A stretch of 36,563 bases of DNA from Candidatus Anaerofilum excrementigallinarum (GCA_019115305.1 DXDW01000187.1:1-36563), one strand, 5' to 3'; shown: positions 22,761 to 31,039, numbered from the stretch's first letter. Made by a program: numbers and translations. Notes: a model not told the origin generated them from the sequence alone.

Positions 22761-23705
22761 TCAGCGCAGCAGGGCGCTGTTGGAGGCGATCCAGTCGCTG
22801 TACAAGAACAGCACGTCCTGGTCGGAAAACTCGATATAGTCCTCCACCAGAGAGGAATGGATGAACCGCAGATCAAAGATGGTGATGCGGCTGTAACTTT
22901 CGCAGAGCAGCGGCGCCAGGCTGCTGGCGAAGGAATCCCCGAAGATCACCAGCTGGCGGTCGGTTTCGGCCTGGGGGCTCTCGATGACAAGATAGGGCGT
23001 GATGCCCGACAGGAACAGCCCGTAGGGGGTGGAGGAATCCAGCTTGGCGGTGTCGTAGACCGTGTGGGCGGCGTCCTCCTTGTAGTTGTCCACCTGGGCA
23101 TCGTCGGTGGCGTCGCTGGTGAGCCAGACCAGCTGTTCGGCGGCGGGGCGGGGCAGCTTGCGCACCAGGTCGCCGGAGAATTCGGCGGTGTGGGGGGTGA
23201 ATTCTTCCAACTTCACCGCAAAATCCATGGCTTCCCCCAGAGTGTCCAGCACCGGCTGGAGGGCGTCCTGCCGCCAATGGCGGTCGGTGCGCAGATAGCT
23301 GTCCAGCTGCAAAGCGCCGGAAAGGTCGATGGCGGTCATGCCGCTTTGGGCCAGCTGCTGGGCTGCCCGCTGCCAGAAGGCCTCGTGGTCCAGGGTGGGA
23401 TAGCCCTCCTGCCGCACATACCAGCCCTTGTCCGGCACCAGGGCCCAGTATACCCGGTTGTCGTCAGAGAGCATCCCCTGCAGGGTCTGCAATTTGGCGG
23501 CGAAAGCATCGGCGGCGGAGTCCTCCACCGGTTCCAGGGCCTCGAACCAGTGGTCCCCTACCTGGTAGATCCCGTTTTCATCGGGAAGCTTGGCCAGCCG
23601 GCGGTACCAGGCCAGAGCCGGCTGATACAAAAGGGCAGCCGCCCCCACCGCCGCCAGGGCGATGACAGCGGCTGCCGCCAGCTTCCTTTTTGAGATGCCG
23701 CGCAT
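22761..23705 (-). CDS. DHHW/AlgX-type SGNH-fold extracytoplasmic protein
   Basis: A 314-residue protein with an N-terminal membrane anchor (about 8-28) and an extracytoplasmic SGNH-hydrolase-like domain. DRHW at 141-144 is the family DxHW (DHHW) catalytic signature, and GDSF near 256 carries the nucleophilic Ser. Relatives such as AlgX/AlgJ O-acetylate exopolysaccharide together with an MBOAT acyltransferase, but no MBOAT gene is in this window. ATG at 23705 overlaps the stop of the preceding lipoprotein gene (TGATG), so they are coupled; a GTG one codon earlier is also possible. The acceptor glycan is unknown. Confidence 0.78.
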   Translation of the reverse strand: MRGISKRKLAAAAVIALAAVGAAALLYQPALAWYRRLAKLPDENGIYQVGDHWFEALEPVEDSAADAFAAKLQTLQGMLSDDNRVYWALVPDKGWYVRQEGYPTLDHEAFWQRAAQQLAQSGMTAIDLSGALQLDSYLRTDRHWRQDALQPVLDTLGEAMDFAVKLEEFTPHTAEFSGDLVRKLPRPAAEQLVWLTSDATDDAQVDNYKEDAAHTVYDTAKLDSSTPYGLFLSGITPYLVIESPQAETDRQLVIFGDSFASSLAPLLCESYSRITIFDLRFIHSSLVEDYIEFSDQDVLFLYSDWIASNSALLR

Positions 23706-24193
23706 CACTCGGTCTCCAGGGCCTGGAAGTTGGCCACGATCTGGTCGGCCAGGTCGGTGCCGGACATCACCAGCAGCACCAGGTCACCCCGCTGCTCCAC
23801 GACCTTCTTTTCGGCCTCCACGCAGATCCACTTGCGGGGGTCGGCGTTCTCCTCCACAGCCTTGGCAAGCTCCTCGGCAGCGGCGGCGTCCTCGGCCCGC
23901 AGCAGGCAGACCGAATGGGCCACGGCGTTGATCATGGCGTCGCTGGACAGGCCTTCCTTGAAGTCGGAGGCGGGCACGCCCACAAAGCTCTCGGCGTTGT
24001 CGGCGGTGAGTTCGGTGTTGGCCACCATGGGCATGTTGTTCTCATCGATGCCCTCGTACAGCTTTTCCATGATCTCCTCCAAAGTGCCGGGGATGTTGCC
24101 GCCGGCGGCAGCGGAGGAAGAGGAAGAAGCGCCGCAGCCCGCGAACAGGGCCAGCAGCAAGGTGCAAACCAGAACCAAAGACAGCTTTTTCAT
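23705..24193 (-). CDS. lipoprotein, DUF4358-like
   Basis: A 162-residue secreted lipoprotein. The signal peptide ends in the lipobox LFAGC, followed by a Ser/Ala-rich linker (GASSSSSAAAGG). The mature domain has a conserved-looking core KWICVEAEKKVVEQRGDLVLL-type stretch near the C-terminus that resembles DUF4358. ATG at 24193 has AAAGGAG nine bases upstream; a TTG two codons earlier is possible. It is coupled to the DHHW-protein gene (TGATG). Proteins of this type are often next to DHHW/MBOAT genes in Clostridia, which supports a shared envelope role, although the activity is unknown. Confidence 0.75.
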   Translation of the reverse strand: MKKLSLVLVCTLLLALFAGCGASSSSSAAAGGNIPGTLEEIMEKLYEGIDENNMPMVANTELTADNAESFVGVPASDFKEGLSSDAMINAVAHSVCLLRAEDAAAAEELAKAVEENADPRKWICVEAEKKVVEQRGDLVLLVMSGTDLADQIVANFQALETE

Positions 24194-24293
24194 ATGCAAT
24201 TACTCCTTTTGTTTGCCGGGTCTGCCGGCGTTGTGAAAATCGATGGCCGCGGGCGGCGGCCGCATGGGGTAAGGAGACGGGCTACCGATACTA

Positions 24294-24896
24294 TTACCCG
24301 CCCAGAGCCGAAAGATACACCGTTTCCCCCTGGCTTTCCAGTTTCCAGGCGGGCTGGATATATCCTCCGCCGGCCAGATAGACCAGCCGGGGCTGGGTGT
24401 CGGACTGGGCCAGTCCGGCCAGGGCCAAAGCGTCCGCGGCCGAAACCGTGTCATATTCCCCCAGCAGCGCCGGCTCTGCGTCGGTCTGCTCCCAGACCGG
24501 CAGGGTCTCGGGCAGATCTTCCTGCTCCAGCAAAGCGGCGATGTCCGGGTCGGGGACGTCGGTTTCCTGGACGTCTGCGGGCAGACAGCCGGGCACAAAT
24601 CCCGCCTCAGCCATGGCCATCCGGGGCATGGCCGCCAGAGCCTGCGGGGCCGAATCCTGCACAGCGCTTTGCTCGCTTTGGGCGGGAGCGGTGGAAATTC
24701 CGTCGGACAGAGACAGGGAAAGCACCGCAGCCAGACACACCGCCGCGGCGGCGGCCACCGGCAGCCCCCGCCGCCACACTGTCAGCCGGGGCTTTTGGGG
24801 AGCCGCTGCGGCCATTTTGGCCAGGGTATCGGCCTTCCAGTTCTCGCTGGCCTGTACCTTGTCCATGGCCTGGCGGTAGATATCCTCATACCTCAT
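24294..24896 (-). CDS. probable membrane anti-sigma factor
   Basis: A 200-residue single-pass protein. The cytosolic N-terminus (1-40) is helical (YEDIYRQAMDKVQASENWKADTLAKM), and one membrane segment spans about 45-64 (LPVAAAAAVCLAAVLSLSL). The outside part is acidic and Pro/Ala-rich, ending in a small globular region with LVYLAGGGYIQPAWKLE. It overlaps the ECF sigma gene by 11 bp, the usual arrangement of sigma and anti-sigma. No CHCC zinc (ZAS) motif is seen. Assignment rests on gene order and topology, not on a recognised domain. Confidence 0.65.
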   Translation of the reverse strand: MRYEDIYRQAMDKVQASENWKADTLAKMAAAAPQKPRLTVWRRGLPVAAAAAVCLAAVLSLSLSDGISTAPAQSEQSAVQDSAPQALAAMPRMAMAEAGFVPGCLPADVQETDVPDPDIAALLEQEDLPETLPVWEQTDAEPALLGEYDTVSAADALALAGLAQSDTQPRLVYLAGGGYIQPAWKLESQGETVYLSALGG

Positions 24897-25374
24897 CGGC
24901 GAACTCTCCTTTCAGCGTTTGCTGCAGCTTTGCACGGGCCCGGGCCAGCTGGCTGAGCACCGTGTTGGGGCTGCGCTGGAGCAGGCGGCCGATCTCGGCG
25001 GCGGTGTAGCCCTCTATGTAATGGAGATACACCACCTGGCGGTACTTCAAAGGAAGCTCCGCCACCGCGTCCAACACAATGTTTTCCTGGGGGGTGAAGG
25101 GCGCCGGCAAAGTGTCCTCCAGATCGGCCCGGTGACGCATCCAGGCGCTGGTGAGATGACTTTTGCTGCGGTTGATGGTGGCCCGCAGCAGCCAAGCCTT
25201 CTGATGGGCCGCGTTTTCAAACCGGGGCGCCTTGCGCACCAGAGTGAGAAACACCTCCTGGGCAATATCCTCGGCGTCCTGGCGGTTTTTCACCATGCCA
25301 AAGGCCGCCCGCACCACCATATCCCCGTACACTTCCAGGGCCTGCTCCAAAGGCAGGGCAGCTTGGTCGTCCAT
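24886..25374 (-). CDS. ECF-type RNA polymerase sigma factor
   Basis: A 162-residue sigma-70 family protein with region 2 (about 12-78; DAEDIAQEVFLTLVRKAPRF) and region 4 (about 100-155; LPLKYRQVVYLHYIEGYTAAEIGRLL and the recognition helix SPNTVLSQLARAR), and no regions 1 or 3, as in group 4 sigma factors. The start is ATG at 25374 with GGAGG upstream. It overlaps the probable anti-sigma gene, so activity is expected to be controlled by release from the membrane. The regulon likely includes its own operon; the lipoprotein and DHHW genes further on are candidates. Confidence 0.93.
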   Translation of the reverse strand: MDDQAALPLEQALEVYGDMVVRAAFGMVKNRQDAEDIAQEVFLTLVRKAPRFENAAHQKAWLLRATINRSKSHLTSAWMRHRADLEDTLPAPFTPQENIVLDAVAELPLKYRQVVYLHYIEGYTAAEIGRLLQRSPNTVLSQLARARAKLQQTLKGEFADEV

Positions 25375-25704
25375 TCCGCCGCCTCCTTACATACGAAATA
25401 CAAAATAGCTCCCCCTATTATTGCAAAAAAAAATAAAAAAGGCAATCAAACCGGCCCTTTCCCGCCAAAAAAGGAGAAAAAGGGGCCTGTGGGCCCGCAC
25501 GAGGGAGAAAAAGAGGTGCATCCCCTTCCCCGGCCGGTGTTCTGCGCCCCGGCCCCCACAGCTCCGAAAGGCCGCAATATCCCCCAAAAAGCGCGCGGCG
25601 CGGCGGCAGCGACCCCCGGCCCGCGGCGCTTCAACCGGAGGACCGGCGGACGGAAAATCCGCCCAAAACCGCCCTCCAAGGTCAAAAAGCGCCTAAAACC
25701 GCCT
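25375..25704. other. gene-free divergent intergenic region
   Basis: About 330 bp between the ECF sigma gene and the hflK promoter. The part near the sigma gene is A/T-rich (A-runs at about 25426-25440) and probably holds its promoter, but I cannot name a clear -35/-10 pair. The rest is very GC-rich, contains a small GGGCC/GGCCC hairpin near 25485-25500, and has no convincing frame with a ribosome binding site. Confidence 0.4.
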
Positions 25705-25733
25705 TTGTGAAAACTGTGAAATTTCGGTATACT
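25705..25733 (+). promoter_or_regulatory. promoter of hflK-hflC
   Basis: TTGTGA at 25705-25710, 17 bp, TATACT at 25728-25733; leader about 100 nt. Confidence 0.7.
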
Positions 25734-25840
25734 GTATCCATACCAAGGCGCGGAAGGCCGCGCCCCCCACACCAAAGACGCACCGCCCCGGGCTGGCACA
25801 GGGCGGACGGGCTTTGTACAAATCCAAGGAGGAACAATCC

Positions 25841-26854
25841 ATGGCCTTTTTCAACAAGATCCCCCGGCCCGGAACGCCGGGAAACCCCATCGATATGAAA
25901 CCCGCCGGCGGCAAAAAGCTGGCTGTCAAAACCGGCCGCGGCCTGCTGGCCGTTATAGTGCTGGCAGTAGTGGCGGTGCTGGGCTTCAATTCCTTTTACA
26001 CCATCAACGAGCAGGAGAACGCCGTGGTGGTCACCTTCGGCAGCCCCGCTGCCGTCACCAGCCCCGGCCTGCACTTCAAGATCCCCTTTGTGCAGCAGAT
26101 ACATAAAGTCGACATGACCATCCGCAGCTTCCCCATCGGCTACGACATGGACACCCGGGAGGCCATCACCGACGAATCTTTGATGATCACCTCCGACTAC
26201 AACTTCGTCAACGTGGACTTCTTTGTGGAGTACCGGGTCACCGACCCCGTGAAATTCCTGTACAGCAGCCGGGAGCCGGAGCTCATTCTGAAAACCCTGA
26301 GCCAGAGCTACATCCGTGACACCATCGGCCTGTATCCCGTGGACGATGTGATCACCACCGGCAAAAACCAGATCCAGAGCGAAATCAAGGACAAGATCGT
26401 CTCCCGCATGGACACCGAGGACATCGGCATCCAGCTGGTGAACATCACCATCCAGGACGCCGAGCCTCCCACTGCCGAGGTGCTGGACGCCTTCAAGGCG
26501 GTGGAGACCGCCAAGCAGGGCAAGGAGACCGCCGTGAACAACGCCAACAAATACCGCTCGGAGCAGATGCCCGCCGCCGAGGCCAAGGCCGACCAGATCC
26601 TGCAGAGCGCCGAGGCCGCCAAGGCCAGCCGCATCAACGAGGCCAACGGCCAGGTGGCCCGGTTCAACTCCATGTACGCCGAATATGTGCAGTATCCCCT
26701 CATCACCAAGCAGCGTATGTTCTACGAGGCCATGGAGGAGATCCTGCCCGAGATGACGGTGATCATCCAGGACGGCCAGGGCAACACCCTGAACCTGCTG
26801 GACCTGGCCAAAGAACAGACCGCCGCCGCACCCGAGACCAACCAGGAGGGCTGA
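25841..26854 (+). CDS. hflK: HflK-type SPFH/band 7 membrane protein
   Basis: A 337-residue SPFH-domain protein, first of an HflK/HflC pair that in other bacteria forms a cage around the FtsH protease and modulates membrane protein turnover. A membrane helix at about 33-52 is followed by the PHB domain (INEQENAVVVTFGSPAAV, then PGLHFKIPF), and then by a long Ala/Glu/Lys-rich coiled coil (about 225-280) that builds the cage wall. ATG at 25841 has AAGGAGG eight bases upstream. It is separated from hflC by 4 bp. The N-terminus lacks the Gly-rich stretch of proteobacterial HflK. Confidence 0.88.
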   Translation: MAFFNKIPRPGTPGNPIDMKPAGGKKLAVKTGRGLLAVIVLAVVAVLGFNSFYTINEQENAVVVTFGSPAAVTSPGLHFKIPFVQQIHKVDMTIRSFPIGYDMDTREAITDESLMITSDYNFVNVDFFVEYRVTDPVKFLYSSREPELILKTLSQSYIRDTIGLYPVDDVITTGKNQIQSEIKDKIVSRMDTEDIGIQLVNITIQDAEPPTAEVLDAFKAVETAKQGKETAVNNANKYRSEQMPAAEAKADQILQSAEAAKASRINEANGQVARFNSMYAEYVQYPLITKQRMFYEAMEEILPEMTVIIQDGQGNTLNLLDLAKEQTAAAPETNQEG

Positions 26855-26858
26855 TCCC

Positions 26859-28208
26859 ATGAAGAAACATACCAAAAGATTTGCGGTGCTGGCCGCCGTG
26901 GTGGCCGTGGCCGCCCTGGCAGCCCTGAGCAGCTGCTTTGTGGTGACCCAGCAGAACCAGTACAGCGTCATCCGCCAGTTCGGCAAGGTGGTGGACGTGC
27001 GCACCCAGCCGGGCATCAGCATGAAGATTCCCTTCATCCAGCAGTCCAGCACCATCCCCAACACCATGCTGCTGTATGACCTGCCCATCTCCGACGTCAT
27101 CACCAAGGACAAAAAGACCATGGTGGCCGACAGCTTTGTACTGTGGCGGGTGGACGACCCCTACCGCTTTATCCAGAACCTCAACGGCCAGCTCTCGGTG
27201 GCCGAGGACCGGCTGTCCACCAACGTATACAACGCCATGAAAAACGTCATCAGCTCCAAGACCCAGACCGAGGTCATCAGCGGCCGGGACGGCGAGCTGG
27301 CCCAGCAGATCAAGGACAACGTGGGGGACACCATGGAGCAGTACGGCATCGAGCTCATCGCCGTGGAGACCAAGCATCTGGACCTGCCCAACGACAACAA
27401 GGAGGCCGTCTACCAGCGGATGATCTCGGAGCGCAACAACATTGCCGCCAGCTACACCGCCGAGGGTGAATCCGAGGCCACCAAGATCCGCAGCGAGACC
27501 GACAAGGAAGTGGAGATCATGCTCAGCGAGGCCCAGGCCAAGGCGGAAGCCCTCCAGGCCGAGGGCGAGGCCGAGTACATGCGCATCCTGTCGGGTGCCT
27601 ACGCCGACGAATCCCGGGCGGATTTCTACACCTTCGTCCGGGCCCTGGACGCCGCCAAGGCCAGCCTGTCCGGTTCCAATAAGACATTGTTCCTGGACAA
27701 GAGCAGCCCGCTGGTGGAAGTATTCTACAACGAGGGCTGCGCCCTCTCCCCTTACCCCGGAGCCGATGGCTCCGGGGATTTTTGGTCTTGTGGAAAAGGG
27801 AGAAATCGGGGGGTATATTTTGGACATTCTTCCCCTGTGAAATGCCGTATAATAAAAGTAGAGGCTGGGGCAAAAGGCCCCGGGAAAGGATGGTGCGGCT
27901 ATGAAACTCACCTTTTTGGGCGCGGCTCACGAGGTAACCGGCAGCTGCACGCTGCTGCAGGCAAACGGAAAGAACATCCTCATCGACTGCGGGCTGGAAC
28001 AGGGCCCCGACGAATACGAAAACCCCGAACTGCCCCTGGCGGCGGGGGATGTGGACGCGGTGCTGCTGACCCACGCCCACATCGACCACTCGGGCCGGCT
28101 TCCCCTTTTGTGCCGGCAGGGCTTCCGGGGTCCCATTTACTGCACCGGGGCCACCGCCGACCTGTGCAACATCATGCTGCGGGATTCGGGCCATATCCAG
28201 GAATTTGA
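26859..28208 (+). CDS. hflC: HflC-type SPFH protein; frame runs without stop through its terminator
   Basis: The first 291 or so residues (26859 to about 27731) are a complete HflC: an N-terminal hydrophobic helix (8-27), the PHB domain (VVTQQNQYSVIRQFGKVV, PGISMKIPFIQ), the coiled coil (SEAQAKAEALQAEGEAEYMRILS) and the usual end FLDKSSPLVEVFYN. HflC proteins normally stop here. This frame has no stop: it continues through the intrinsic terminator at 27755-27783 and 308 bp into the next gene in another frame, ending at 28208 (449 codons). The extension looks non-coding (Gly/Arg/Pro/His-rich). None of the three forward frames has a stop before the terminator, so a single indel would not explain it; one substitution in TAC, GAG or TGC would. 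LSSC at 23-26 mimics a lipobox. The functional product is probably the first 290-300 residues. Confidence 0.8.
   Translation: MKKHTKRFAVLAAVVAVAALAALSSCFVVTQQNQYSVIRQFGKVVDVRTQPGISMKIPFIQQSSTIPNTMLLYDLPISDVITKDKKTMVADSFVLWRVDDPYRFIQNLNGQLSVAEDRLSTNVYNAMKNVISSKTQTEVISGRDGELAQQIKDNVGDTMEQYGIELIAVETKHLDLPNDNKEAVYQRMISERNNIAASYTAEGESEATKIRSETDKEVEIMLSEAQAKAEALQAEGEAEYMRILSGAYADESRADFYTFVRALDAAKASLSGSNKTLFLDKSSPLVEVFYNEGCALSPYPGADGSGDFWSCGKGRNRGVYFGHSSPVKCRIIKVEAGAKGPGKGWCGYETHLFGRGSRGNRQLHAAAGKRKEHPHRLRAGTGPRRIRKPRTAPGGGGCGRGAADPRPHRPLGPASPFVPAGLPGSHLLHRGHRRPVQHHAAGFGPYPGI
27755..27783 (+). terminator. intrinsic terminator inside the open hflC frame
   Basis: CCCCGGAGCC-GAT-GGCTCCGGGG (27755-27777) followed by ATTTTT. 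It is a textbook terminator placed 24 bp after the conserved end of HflC. Confidence 0.85.
27848..27853 (+). promoter_or_regulatory. -10 element upstream of the beta-CASP gene
   Basis: TATAAT at 27848-27853. No convincing -35 is seen at 16-18 bp (TTCTTC at 27827-27832 is 15 bp away). The leader would be about 40 nt. Confidence 0.45.
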
Positions 28209-29502
28209 AGCCGAATGGCGCAACCGCAAGGCAAAGCGGGCGGGCTTGCCGGAATATCTGCCCCTCTACACGGTGCAGGACGCGGTGAACGCCATGAAGC
28301 AGTTCTCTCCCTGCCGCTACGGCGAGGTGGTGCCGGTATGCGAGGGCATTTCGGTGCGGTTCACCGACGTGGGCCATCTGCTGGGCTCGGCCAGCATCGA
28401 GATCTGGGTGGAGGAGGAGGGCAAGCAAAAGACCCTGGCCTTCTCCGGCGACGTGGGCAACCTCCACCAGCCGCTGCTCAACGACCCCAGCTATCTCTCC
28501 CAGGCCGACGTGGTGGTGATGGAATCCACCTACGGCGGCCGCAGCCACGGCCCCCGGCCCGACTATGTAAACGACCTGGCCCGGGTGCTCCAGCGCACCT
28601 TCGACCGGGGGGGCAATCTGGTGGTGCCCTGCTTTGCGGTGGGCCGCACCCAGGAGATGCTCTATTTCCTGCGGCAGGTCAAGCAGAACCGGCTGGTGAA
28701 GGGCCACGAGGACTTCCCGGTGTATGTGGACAGCCCCCTGGCCGTGGAGGCCACCGGCATCTTCCACAACACCGACCGGGAATATTTCGACCCCGAGACC
28801 TGCAATCTGCTGGAACAGGGCATCGACCCCATCCGCTGCCCCGGGCTGCGGCTGGCGGTGACCAGCGAGGAGTCCCAGGCCATCAACGCCGACCGCCGGT
28901 GCAAGGTGATTTTGTCGGCCAGCGGCATGTGCGAGGCGGGCCGGATCAAGCATCACCTGAAACACAACCTCTGGCGGCCGGAAAGCACCATTCTGTTTGT
29001 GGGCTACCAGGCGGTGGGCACTCTGGGCCGGGCTTTGGTGGAAGGAGCCACCGACGTGCGGCTGTTCGGAGAAAAAATCGAGGTGCGGGCCGAGATCTGC
29101 CAGCTGCCGGGCATGAGCGGCCACGCCGACCGGGAGGGGCTGGTGAAATGGCTGGAGGCCATCCAGCCCATGCCGGGCCAGGTGTACATCAACCACGGCG
29201 GGGAGGACTCTTGCGAACAGCTGGCCGCCCAGCTGCGCAGCATGGGCTACAACGCCCTGGCTCCCTATCCCGGCGCGGAGTACGATCTGGCCACCGGGCA
29301 CCAGCTGGCTGCGGGCAACACCCAGCGCAAGGAGCCCGAGGAGGTCAGCCTGGAGCGGCGGGGCACCGCGGTGTTCCGGCGTCTGCTGGAGGCCGGCAAG
29401 CGGCTGATGACGGTGATCAGCCACAACCAGGGAGGCACCAACAAGGACCTGGCCAAATTTGCCGACCAGATCAACGCCCTCTGCGACAAATGGGACCGAT
29501 AG
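27901..29502 (+). CDS. metallo-beta-lactamase fold, beta-CASP RNA-processing exonuclease-like protein
   Basis: A 533-residue protein of the YsH1/CPSF73-like bacterial beta-CASP group. The zinc-binding motif THAHIDHSG is at residues 57-65 (His58, His60, Asp62, His63), with further ligands in DVGHLLGS and FSGDVG. The beta-CASP insertion follows (about 190-380) with ESTYGGR, FAVGRTQE and SASGM, and the C-terminal metallo part has PGMSGHADR. Family members cleave or trim RNA, but many of the bacterial ones are untested. The start ATG is at 27901 behind AAAGGATG. The upstream non-stop hflC frame overlaps the first 308 bp. It ends with a strong terminator. Confidence 0.9.
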   Translation: MKLTFLGAAHEVTGSCTLLQANGKNILIDCGLEQGPDEYENPELPLAAGDVDAVLLTHAHIDHSGRLPLLCRQGFRGPIYCTGATADLCNIMLRDSGHIQEFEAEWRNRKAKRAGLPEYLPLYTVQDAVNAMKQFSPCRYGEVVPVCEGISVRFTDVGHLLGSASIEIWVEEEGKQKTLAFSGDVGNLHQPLLNDPSYLSQADVVVMESTYGGRSHGPRPDYVNDLARVLQRTFDRGGNLVVPCFAVGRTQEMLYFLRQVKQNRLVKGHEDFPVYVDSPLAVEATGIFHNTDREYFDPETCNLLEQGIDPIRCPGLRLAVTSEESQAINADRRCKVILSASGMCEAGRIKHHLKHNLWRPESTILFVGYQAVGTLGRALVEGATDVRLFGEKIEVRAEICQLPGMSGHADREGLVKWLEAIQPMPGQVYINHGGEDSCEQLAAQLRSMGYNALAPYPGAEYDLATGHQLAAGNTQRKEPEEVSLERRGTAVFRRLLEAGKRLMTVISHNQGGTNKDLAKFADQINALCDKWDR

Positions 29503-29516
29503 GCAACAGACGACAA

Positions 29517-29549
29517 AAAGGCTCCCGGCGCAAAACGCCGGGAGCCTTT
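29517..29549. terminator. bidirectional terminator
   Basis: AAAGGCTCCCGGCG (29517-29530) pairs with CGCCGGGAGCCTTT (29536-29549); serves the beta-CASP gene and the converging second MATE gene. Confidence 0.85.
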
Positions 29550-29564
29550 GCTGTATGCGATTTT

Positions 29565-30920
29565 TTATACCAGTGCCGAATGGCGCAGCCAGCGGCCGGA
29601 GAAAAAGCGCCAGAGGAAAAACGCCGCCCGGAACACCCAGTCCAGCAGCATGGCCACCCACACGCCGATGGCGCCCCAGCCCAGCATGGAGCCCAAGATC
29701 CAGCTGAACAGGATGCGGAAGGCCCACATGGAGAAGACCGACACCACCATGGTGAACCGCACGTCCCCCGCCGCCCGCAGCGCGCCGGGCAGCACAAAGG
29801 CCACCGGCCACAGCAGCATGGCGAAGCCGTCGTGGATGAACACCAGCCAGGTGGACAGCTGCAATGTCTCGGCGGAGACATTGTACATTTTCAGCGTCCA
29901 GGGCAAGGTGAGCAGAATCACCGTGTTCAGGGCGATCATGGCCAGGTAGGCGATGCCCACCAGCTTTTTGGCGTAGCCGGTGGCCTGTCTGCGGTCCCCG
30001 GCCCCGATGCACTGGCCCACCACCGTGATGACGGCCAGACTCACCGCCTGGCCCGGGATGCAGCCCAGGCTGTCCAGGTTGTTGGCCACGGCGTTGGCGG
30101 CGATCTGGACGGTGCCGAAGGCCGAAATAATGCTCACCACCAGCACCCGGCCCAGCTGGAACATGCTGTTTTCCAGCGCGCTGGGAATACCGATGTGCAG
30201 AATATTGCGGATGAGGGCAAAATCCGGCTGCCAGCGCCGCTGGCCCGCCAAAGTCACCGGCAGATGGGGGTCCCGCAGCCGCACCAGCATCACCACACAG
30301 GCCCCCGCCCGGGAAATGAGGGTGGGCAGGGCCACGCCGGCCACTCCCAGATGGAGCAGATAGACGCCCACGGCGTTGCCGGCGATGTTGAAGAGGTTCA
30401 TGCCCATGCTCACCTGCATGGAGATGCGGCTGTTGCCCATGCTGCGGAACAAGGCCGCGCAGGAGTTGTACACCGCCAGAAAGGGATAGGACACCGCGCT
30501 GATGCAGAGATAGATCATGCAGGCGTCAAAGACATCGTCGGTGATGCTGCCGAAAAACAGCCGGATCAGGCCTTTGGAAAAGACCAGAGCCAGCGCCGCC
30601 ACCGCCAGCCCCAGCAGCCCGCTCACCCACACCAGCTGCCAGGCCGACTGGCAGGCGCGCTGGGGCTTTCTGGCCCCGATGAGCTGGCTGGTGACCACCG
30701 CGCCGCCGGTGGCCAGAGCCGCGAAAATGTTGATGATGAGCACATTGATCATGTCCACCAAAGATACCCCGCTCACCGCCGCCTCGCCGGCGCTGGACAC
30801 CATCACCACGTCGGCCATGCCCACCGTCACCGCCAGCAGCTGTTCCACCACCAGCGGCCAGAGCAGAGCCGTCAGTTCCCGGCCTGAAAACAGGGGCCGG
30901 GCCTGGATTTTTTCTGCCAT
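29565..30920 (-). CDS. MATE-family efflux transporter (second copy)
   Basis: A 451-residue membrane transporter with about twelve hydrophobic segments. Typical features are LLWPLVVEQLLAVTVGMADVVMVS at the first helix, GGAVVTSQLIGAR, and in the second half NMLFQ-type AVANNLDSLGCIPGQAVSLA with GQCIGAGDRRQA. It is only distantly similar to the first MATE protein of the window and belongs to another subgroup. ATG at 30920 with GGAGG ten bases upstream is preferred to the GTG at 30929. It diverges from the cobalamin operon with overlapping promoters. Substrate unknown; no evidence ties it to corrinoids apart from this arrangement. Confidence 0.93.
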   Translation of the reverse strand: MAEKIQARPLFSGRELTALLWPLVVEQLLAVTVGMADVVMVSSAGEAAVSGVSLVDMINVLIINIFAALATGGAVVTSQLIGARKPQRACQSAWQLVWVSGLLGLAVAALALVFSKGLIRLFFGSITDDVFDACMIYLCISAVSYPFLAVYNSCAALFRSMGNSRISMQVSMGMNLFNIAGNAVGVYLLHLGVAGVALPTLISRAGACVVMLVRLRDPHLPVTLAGQRRWQPDFALIRNILHIGIPSALENSMFQLGRVLVVSIISAFGTVQIAANAVANNLDSLGCIPGQAVSLAVITVVGQCIGAGDRRQATGYAKKLVGIAYLAMIALNTVILLTLPWTLKMYNVSAETLQLSTWLVFIHDGFAMLLWPVAFVLPGALRAAGDVRFTMVVSVFSMWAFRILFSWILGSMLGWGAIGVWVAMLLDWVFRAAFFLWRFFSGRWLRHSALV

Positions 30921-30965
30921 TTTTCCCACTCCTCCGATTCCCGGAAAATTTTTTCTTTCTTGTGT

Positions 30966-30994
30966 ATTGTACTACGCCCCATAGCTCTTGACAA
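30966..30994 (-). promoter_or_regulatory. promoter of the second MATE gene
   Basis: On the minus strand TTGTCA (30994-30989), 17 bp, TACAAT (30971-30966). Its -35 overlaps the -35 of the divergent B12 operon promoter. Confidence 0.75.
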
Positions 30995-31016
30995 GGACAC
31001 ACCCATTTCCTATAAT
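30988..31016 (+). promoter_or_regulatory. consensus promoter of the cobalamin operon
   Basis: TTGACA at 30988-30993, 17 bp, TATAAT at 31011-31016: a perfect sigma-A promoter; predicted start about 17 nt before the riboswitch. Confidence 0.9.
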
Positions 31017-31039
31017 ACAGGAAACTGAATTTTTCTGGG

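Noticed and set aside
26859-27840. Frameshift as the explanation for the missing hflC stop
   Set aside because: The other two forward frames also lack a stop before the terminator, so an indel would not restore a normal end; a lost stop by substitution, or a genuine non-stop design, fits better.
27523-30012. An 829-codon minus-strand open frame opposite hflC and the beta-CASP gene
   Set aside because: It crosses two terminators and a promoter of real plus-strand genes and has no recognisable domain.
28215-30887. An 890-codon plus-strand open frame covering the beta-CASP gene and the second MATE gene
   Set aside because: It crosses the bidirectional terminator at 29517-29549 and reads as low-complexity shadow sequence.
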